Positions 58,680 through 64,000 of a DNA stretch of 64,000 nt are shown piece after piece. The position numbers and the translations under genes were made by a program. Positions within the stretch are counted from its first letter, which is position 1; the number at the start of each line of letters is the position of its first letter. The stretch lies in NCBI RefSeq assembly GCF_009905375.1, contig NC_133647.1, positions 3,595,847-3,659,846 of the forward strand. Direction: 5' to 3'. The DNA comes from Apium graveolens. Lineage: Eukaryota > Streptophyta > Magnoliopsida > Apiales > Apiaceae. Under the pieces are notes generated by a model. That model saw only the letters and a list, made by a program, of their open reading frames with translations. It was not told the origin of the DNA and ran no database searches.

Positions 58680-58868
58680 AGCCAAGTCAAAGATCTACAA
58701 CTGTTTAAATTTTGAAGTGTATACAGACTGAAGCTGAAATCAGACTTTAAGGATGGTAAAGCTACAAGGACTGTAAGTTGTAGTTATCTAGTCAAATTCT
58801 CATGCATTTGTACTTATTGTTTTTGACATCATCAAATATATGTTAAACTTGTATATTATGCTAATTTA

Positions 58869-58883
58869 CAAGTTGGGGGAGAT
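58869..58883 (+). other. Polypurine tract of the copia element
   Basis: AAGTTGGGGGAGAT directly precedes the 3' LTR. Confidence 0.88.
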
Positions 58884-59485
58884 TGTTAGATATATTTGTG
58901 ATGTCATGTCTAATGATGATTTGTGTTTAATTTCAGATCTTAACTAACAGGACAAATCAGGACTTAACAGGAAATCAGTACTTATACTGAAGTCAGAACT
59001 TAAGTTATCAGAACTTAAGTTATCAGGAGATATTTATCAGGAGATAATATCAGGACTTAAGGAGACTTTCAGATAAGGAAGGCGGCTGATTGAAAGGAAA
59101 GAAGATCAAGACTAAAACAAGAAGAGATATGCATGGAGAAGAATTCTATGAAGAATATAATACTTGGAAGAAAAGATAATTGATTGATATATATTAGGAA
59201 GCAGAATTATATTCGATATCAATTAGAAGATTATCTTGTAACTGTGTAGTATATAAACACAGACGTAGGGTTTACACAAAAAGTGTTATCTTAATCGAGA
59301 ATATTATTCATTATAATCCTAGCAGCTCTGGTGATAATTTGTTCATCACTGAGAGAGAACAGTTCTTTGTAACAGAGTTTATTGTGTTGAATAAAATCTG
59401 TGTACTGTTACTTGAGTTCTTATATTCGATTTGATTGTAGTAAACACTGTATTCAACCACCCTCTACAGTGTGTGTGACCTAATA
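58884..59485 (+). repeat. 3' LTR of the copia element
   Basis: 602 bp; about 19 substitutions and one 1-bp gap against the 5' LTR. The final dinucleotide is TA, not CA. Confidence 0.93.
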
Positions 59486-59490
59486 GTAAA
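59486..59490. repeat. Target site duplication GTAAA, right copy
   Basis: Matches 47071-47075. The sequence beyond continues the long gypsy LTR. Confidence 0.88.
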
Positions 59491-59819
59491 AACGCAAAAA
59501 CGGTTGAAGTTGGACGATTCCCGGCTTTATAAAGTAGTTTCACAATTATATAGAAGATAATTATTAAACATATATATCCAAGTAAAATCATATAACAATC
59601 CAAAAATTACCATAAAAATACCATAATTATCTACACTTTATTCTCGACATGTTAAAATTAAAATACTTACACTTTATCACATATAAACATCCAAATATCA
59701 ATATCAATCATCAGATAATTTATCAAAAATTCACATAATAATCACACAATAATTATTTATTAATAAAAATAATTAAACGATATATTCCGGATATTACAAC
59801 TAATATGTGCATACATACG

Positions 59820-60606
59820 CTAAAATCTCGATAAATTAATAACTGTGGGACCATGAAAAATTAATAATTAATCGAAATATTAATATATCGATAAATTATT
59901 AATTTATTAATTCATCGATATATTAATAATTATTAATTTTTTGAGATATATTATATAAAATTTTATAATATATACAATTCTCTGAATAATAATTTATTTT
60001 CATCTATTAAATACTTAAAATAACATTAAGAAATATTTATGAATTTAAGTAAATTGAAAAGATTCACTTATTTAATTAGATTATGTAATGTGTTGAAGTT
60101 CTCAAAATGGTTCAAGCTAGGGCCCTATCTTTTCTAGACTAGCCTTGGTCCTATTTACCACAATAATAAAATGGACCTTATTTAACTAAGTACACAGTTG
60201 GAGCCAGTCTCACGAAAAGATGTCCTTAAGCAACAATTACATTACGTAATTTCCTCTTGTAATATGAACATAGTACGACAGAGCTCCCCAATGCAGTAAG
60301 AAAGATTCAAGATGAAGTACAAGGCGACATCAATTTTAAAAAGAAGCATGTTACAATTGAGAATTACTATAAAAGTGTTAACTAGAAATCTATAATTTTG
60401 ATGTAATATGCAATTATTAATTTATATATTATATGGGACTTATATGCATTAATAAAAATTATTATCTTATAAATTTAGCGAATTATTAATTTAGCATAGA
60501 GGGCCTAGCTCGGGGTTACAAGAAAGCCCGGCTCGGGGTTACAAGAAATTATTAATTTATCGAGGTTATTAATTTATCGAGTATTAATTTATCGAGGTTT
60601 TACTGT
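59820..60606. mobile_element. Non-autonomous DNA transposon with TAAAAYCTCGATAAATTAATA ends
   Basis: The left end reads TAAAATCTCGATAAATTAATA (about 59823-59843). The right end is the reverse complement, TATTAATTTATCGAGGTTTTA (about 60582-60602). About 0.78 kb, AT-rich, no ORF. The flanks are (CATA)n on both sides, so the target duplication is ambiguous; ATACATAC/GTACATAC would be an 8-bp near match, which would suggest hAT. Internal ATTAATTTATCGA motifs repeat near the right end. Confidence 0.5.
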
Positions 60607-61300
60607 ACATACATGCATACATAAATACAATAAATACACACACATATATACATATAATACATGCATGCAGACACACACATACACACATATAAGTTCAACA
60701 AATACACACGTACATACATACACACATACTCATATATTCTTATTTATCATCAATTTTAATATCGTCCACCAACATAGTGAAATAACCAAATATTATTTTA
60801 AAGTATATGAAATAAAAAATAAAATAAACTACTTATACACATCTGTACGATTTATACTTCAATATTAATAATTATGTGACATATATCATATACTCCTACC
60901 ATCCCATAGATTGTTAAAATCATTAGGGGGGTTTGTTGATCAAACTAATTCATATGACAATTATAACCCTCCATTAATTTTTATATAATATTTAATTCAT
61001 CTCGTCATTCATTTATTAAAAATTATCATTTTTTGTATAATTAACATGTTCATACATACATACATACATATATACATATATACATACATACATACATGCA
61101 ATACATATATATATATATATATTTATACAGGGACACGCACACATACATACTCGTATATTCTTATTTGTCATCAATCTAACCTCGTCCCAATATAATGAAA
61201 TGGCAAAATATTTTAATAAATTTAATGAAATAAACTATTTATACAGATATGTACGATTTATATACTTCAGTATTAATCATTTTATGACATATATCATATA
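60607..61300. repeat. CATA/CA microsatellites within a diverged duplicated block
   Basis: (CATA)n and (CA)n tracts occupy 60607-60730 and 61040-61150. The flanking segments are alike: CATACTCATATATTCTTATTT...ATCATATACTCCTACC (about 60720-60910) corresponds to CATACTCGTATATTCTTATTT...ATCATATACCCCCCC (about 61140-61310). Confidence 0.65.
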
Positions 61301-61477
61301 CCCCCCCGGTCCCATAGGTTGTTAACATCGTTGTTAGACATAGAGGTAACAAAATGAATTATGTTGAAGAAAAATTAAGAAAGCGAACGTAAATTTTGGA
61401 ACCATTACAAAAATAATATGCTATTTTAGGAAATGTTAACAATTTGTCCAAAAATAGAAAGTTATTGGGACGTACAG
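61301..61477. mobile_element. Stowaway-like MITE
   Basis: The left end CCCCCCCGGTCCCATAGG and right end TTATTGGGACGTACAG are imperfect inverted repeats, related to the plant Stowaway terminus CTCCCTCCGTCCC, and TA dinucleotides flank both. Length 177 bp, no ORF. A partial left end also occurs at 60890-60910 within the duplicated copy. Confidence 0.5.
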
Positions 61478-62040
61478 TATCATATGTCATTCAGTGGGTA
61501 AACTTACAATCCTGACGTCAATTGCCTATATAGTACGACTCGTCAATCACATTTCTAACACATAAACACATTAAATAATTGAAAATAAATTAATAATTAT
61601 TTTATGTTTAAAGTGGTTGATATACATCAGACACACATAATCACTTAAGCGCATTTTACTTTCTAAGTATTAACACATTAAAAATACCATTTAATTACGA
61701 ACTGGCAAAAAATGTATACTAACATAATTTATTACTTTCTGCGAATGTACCATTGCAAACATATCTCAATCACTCGTGCTCATCTGCATAAACAAATAAA
61801 TTATTGATCCATTAGGTAATACCATAGATATATCGTCAATAATTACAGCAAAAATAATTTCAATTAACACAATTTAGAGTATGCATGTGCATTGCACGGA
61901 CTATAAATCACTTAAAGTGATAAAATAATTTGTTACTACACAAAAACTCATGTTGTCGTTATATCACAGATGACTGTACTACGGGTGCTACGTGGGAGTT
62001 ACAAAATCAGAATATCGAACACTAGTTTAAAGAAGAGTGA
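61478..62040. other. AT-rich spacer
   Basis: No gene or known repeat recognised. Confidence 0.4.
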
Positions 62041-62218
62041 ACAGTTCATTCATCGTAGTTTCATCAATGCGTCTTTGACTGTTTAGTATAGGTAATCAGT
62101 CATTAGCCAATTCTTTCATGCTTTCTAGTCTAGATTTTATATGTTACTTGGTGATAGGTATTACTATATATATTGTAGCAGTGGAGATTGTAAGATAATA
62201 GAAGATGTCAAGATCAGG
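62041..62218. repeat. Direct repeat pair, copy 1
   Basis: Starts ACAGTTCATTCATCGTAGTT and ends with GATAATAGAAGATGTCAAGATCAGG. About 80 percent similar by eye to 62665-62845. Confidence 0.7.
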
Positions 62219-62664
62219 ATGAAGTATGGATGAGATTTTACAAGGCCGCGATTTTTGATTTACTTTCTCAATCGGTAGGCCAAGGTAATTTGATGAATCA
62301 TAGTCCTAGCAATGAGATTGTTGCCATACTTGTCCCAAATTAGGTAACAAAACTAATCTCTGAATGACGTGACACCAATAACATGACTCTATGTGATATT
62401 TTAATTAGTGAGATTGTTGTAAATCCAAATGGTTCATAATTGTTATAATTTTGGTACTTTAGCATTTCCTCTACTATAATATTGTACCATCATTTGTAGT
62501 ATAAATTGAAAGGAGAATGGTAATTAAAAAGACATGTAAAATTCATTGATAGAAGTTTCGAAGGGACAAGCAAGTCAAGATGTTTGTTTAGAATTCAGTT
62601 TAAAGTAAACTTATGGTCTATGTTTCCAAAGCTTAGTTTTGTATGAAGATACTCACATGATTAC

Positions 62665-62845
62665 ACAGTTCATTCATTATAGTTTCGTTAAAGTGTCTTT
62701 GCCTATTTAGTATTGGTAGTCAGTCAGTAACCATTTTTTTCCTACTTTGATTATAGTCTAGATTTTACATGATACTTGGTTACAGGAATTATTATATATA
62801 TAGTAGCAGCGGAGATTGTAAGATAATAGAAGATGTTAGGATCAA
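62665..62845. repeat. Direct repeat pair, copy 2
   Basis: Diverged copy of 62041-62218; the best kept part is GCGGAGATTGTAAGATAATAG. Confidence 0.7.
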
Positions 62846-63191
62846 GAAAGAGTAAAAGGCTGAACGTTAAATGTTAATTACCTTAGCTCCAACTGGCCAA
62901 CCAAAATTAACAAAGTGACATGAGAAACTAAAGACTACGTGAACTTAAACAGTACATGTAGTAACACATCACTTCAATAGTCTTATATTGATTGTTGAGC
63001 TTTCCCGACGGTCCTTCTTGGCTTTGCTATTTTGAAGAAGTTCAAAGATAACATGAGGTTGGTTGATACCAACCTCCAAGCCCCCTTCATCATCATAGAG
63101 TTCATATTATTCTCCTAATAAGTCTATGCTATTGAATGACTTATCTTCACTTCATAAATGCAAACAAAAATAAGTAAGTAAAATTAGAAGT

Positions 63192-63589
63192 CTAAATCAT
63201 AGTATTATCATTACAGGAAATATGAAAATATACCACTGAGTCGCCACTCCAAAATCCTCCAAAAATGCACTTGAGGGGTGAAAAGCTAGTGCACTTGAGT
63301 TGCAAAAGAGGTGTGTATCCATGTTGGACACTCATTTTTTGAGTAAATGGCCTGACAACATTTGTATCAATAATCACATTGCCCACCTTTTGACAAGTAT
63401 CACACTATACAAAAGAAAAAACATGTTTATGAAAATATAAATTTTTCAATAAACAAAACATGAAAAACAAAGAAAGAAGAGGTTGACCTTAAGTGCACCA
63501 CTAGGTGCATTTCGAACGTTTGGCCAATTTTGATTTGGTATGACATGAATATACTTGGTCTTGATTCCATCACAGTTTGTACATGCCAT
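63192..63589 (-). CDS. Possible two-exon coding segment at the right edge, unidentified
   Basis: On the minus strand exon A (63589-63488) reads MACTNCDGIKTKYIHVIPNQ and ends AAG before GTCAAC. Exon B (63404-63192) begins after a T-rich TTTTGTATAG acceptor with CDTCQKVGNVIIDTNV. They join in frame and end at TAG 63192-63194. Joined product about 104 aa, with C-x2-C pairs in both exons. I do not recognise the family. Neighbouring minus-strand frames (63693-63947; about 63015-63085, YELYDDEGGLEVGINQP) also look protein-like, so this may be part of a larger gene or transposon ORF. Confidence 0.3.
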
Positions 63590-63692
63590 CTAAAACCTAC
63601 ATTTCAATATTTTAACAAAGCTAATACACAAGTATATATACATGTCAAAGAAAAATTTAAAGGCTAAGTCAAACCTTAAATGAACAAACAAA

Positions 63693-63947
63693 TTAAGAGC
63701 CATCACCTCCAAAAGGCCTAAGGTTGGTTATGTTGTTGAGCTTTGCAGTGAACTTAACCAAGTAATTCATCATTTTCACTCCACACACTATGTTTTCTCT
63801 CTTTAGCTCTTTTAAGTATTTATTGTGGAGTCCACCAAAATGGTGTAATATATATGGGAGGAGCTCCACACAAATCTTAAATCTTTTGATACGGGGATAA
63901 TCACCTCTTAAGAAATTGTTTGTGGTATTAACTTTGTATTGAATTTT
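63693..63947 (-). CDS. Open reading segment near the window edge, unidentified exon or relic
   Basis: The minus-strand frame is open from 63947 to a TAA at 63693-63695, about 84 codons without an early ATG. It has a protein-like composition (GDYPRIKRFKICVELLPYIL, then VKMMNYLVKFTAKLNNITNL). A TGA lies just upstream, at 63948-63950, after an acceptor-like TGTGCAG. It could be an exon of the same gene as the segment at 63192-63589, or a decayed copy. The rest of the gene would lie beyond the window. Confidence 0.25.
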   Translation of the reverse strand, partial: KIQYKVNTTNNFLRGDYPRIKRFKICVELLPYILHHFGGLHNKYLKELKRENIVCGVKMMNYLVKFTAKLNNITNLRPFGGDGS

Positions 63948-64000
63948 TCATCCGACTGCACAAAATTTAATTTTGATCATAACTATTATAGAACACCTCT

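Larger units (their letters stand above)
47076..59485 (+). mobile_element. Ty1/copia retrotransposon, SIRE/Maximus-like, 12.4 kb
   Basis: LTRs of 603 and 602 bp, Met-type PBS, gag with zinc knuckles, protease, integrase ahead of RT (copia order), RNase H, then 5.5 kb of extra sequence with a very long additional ORF, PPT, 3' LTR and GTAAA duplications. Size, multiple knuckles and the extra ORF after pol fit the Sirevirus group. LTRs differ at about 19 positions (about 3 percent by eye). It is inactive: pol has several stops, frameshifts and a deletion in RT. The 3' LTR ends ATA instead of ACA. Confidence 0.93.
43714..59798 (-). repeat. Long LTR of the old Tekay/Del-like element, split by the copia insertion
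   Basis: In element orientation it starts TGTAATATCCGG (59798 downwards) and ends CGGATTTGGGATGTTACA (43714). Removing the copia element and one GTAAA leaves about 3.67 kb. A long LTR, these ends and the Met PBS fit the Tekay/Del chromovirus group, but no pol is readable to confirm. Inside are a GC-rich hairpin (GTCCACCATCGGC with GCCGACGGTGG, 45450-45490), GGTCCGG/CCGGACC (44400-44420), CA/CG-rich microsatellite (45770-45860) and a GA/G tract (45985-46016). Confidence 0.6.

Noticed and set aside
60607..61150. Regularly spaced repeats that might suggest a CRISPR-like array
   Set aside because: They are simple CATA/CA microsatellites in plant DNA with no spacer-repeat structure.

Overview
This is a plant nuclear window: genes with GT-AG introns, AT-rich spacers and many nested LTR retrotransposons. 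The families point to a eudicot. I lean weakly towards an asterid, possibly Apiaceae, but the sequence does not prove it. All identity, age and count figures are hand estimates.

Layout. 1-4080: minus-strand, heavily broken Tat-lineage Ty3/gypsy fragment. 4418-9990: host gene 1, three coding exons and an inferred 5'UTR intron, encoding an unidentified acidic protein with a proline-bearing hydrophobic hairpin. 11104-21860: complete Tat-lineage element (583-bp LTRs, TSD ATTAG) inside an older MITE-like sequence (about 11009-22673). It carries an antisense, intron-containing accessory gene. 22787-26772: host genes 2 and 3, a short F-box-like gene (87 aa, three exons) followed only 95 bp later by an uninterrupted class-2 RGP/UDP-arabinopyranose mutase-like ORF. 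About 26800-31297 and 42277-59798: what looks like one old minus-strand Ty3/gypsy (Tekay/Del-like) element split by two younger insertions. These are an Athila-lineage element (31303-42271, TSD ATAAC) in its interior and a 12.4-kb SIRE/Maximus-like Ty1/copia element (47076-59485, TSD GTAAA) in its about 3.67-kb LTR. 59799-64000: AT-rich DNA with MITEs, microsatellites and a diverged direct repeat pair, ending in exon-like segments of a possible minus-strand gene.

Main observation. Each of the three complete retrotransposons, from three lineages, carries a large non-canonical gene between pol and the 3' LTR. Each of these genes has its own promoter-like TATA sequence about 100-155 bp upstream of its ATG. 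The Tat one is antisense, with two canonical introns and many GCCCA/TGGGC motifs upstream. The Athila one is an intact 390-codon ORF in an element whose gag-pol is dead. The copia one is a single reading frame of about 1,283 codons with no frameshift in 3.85 kb, broken only by seven stops that C-to-T change could explain. Extra ORFs in plant gypsy elements and env-like ORFs in Athila and Sirevirus elements are known; the repeated promoter-plus-ORF arrangement and the antisense splicing deserve checking.

Most damage in the young elements is CAG/CAA/CGA to stop, as expected from deamination of methylated cytosines in silenced DNA. LTR differences counted by eye rank the insertions as Athila (about 1.1 percent) youngest, then copia (about 3 percent), then Tat (about 4 percent).
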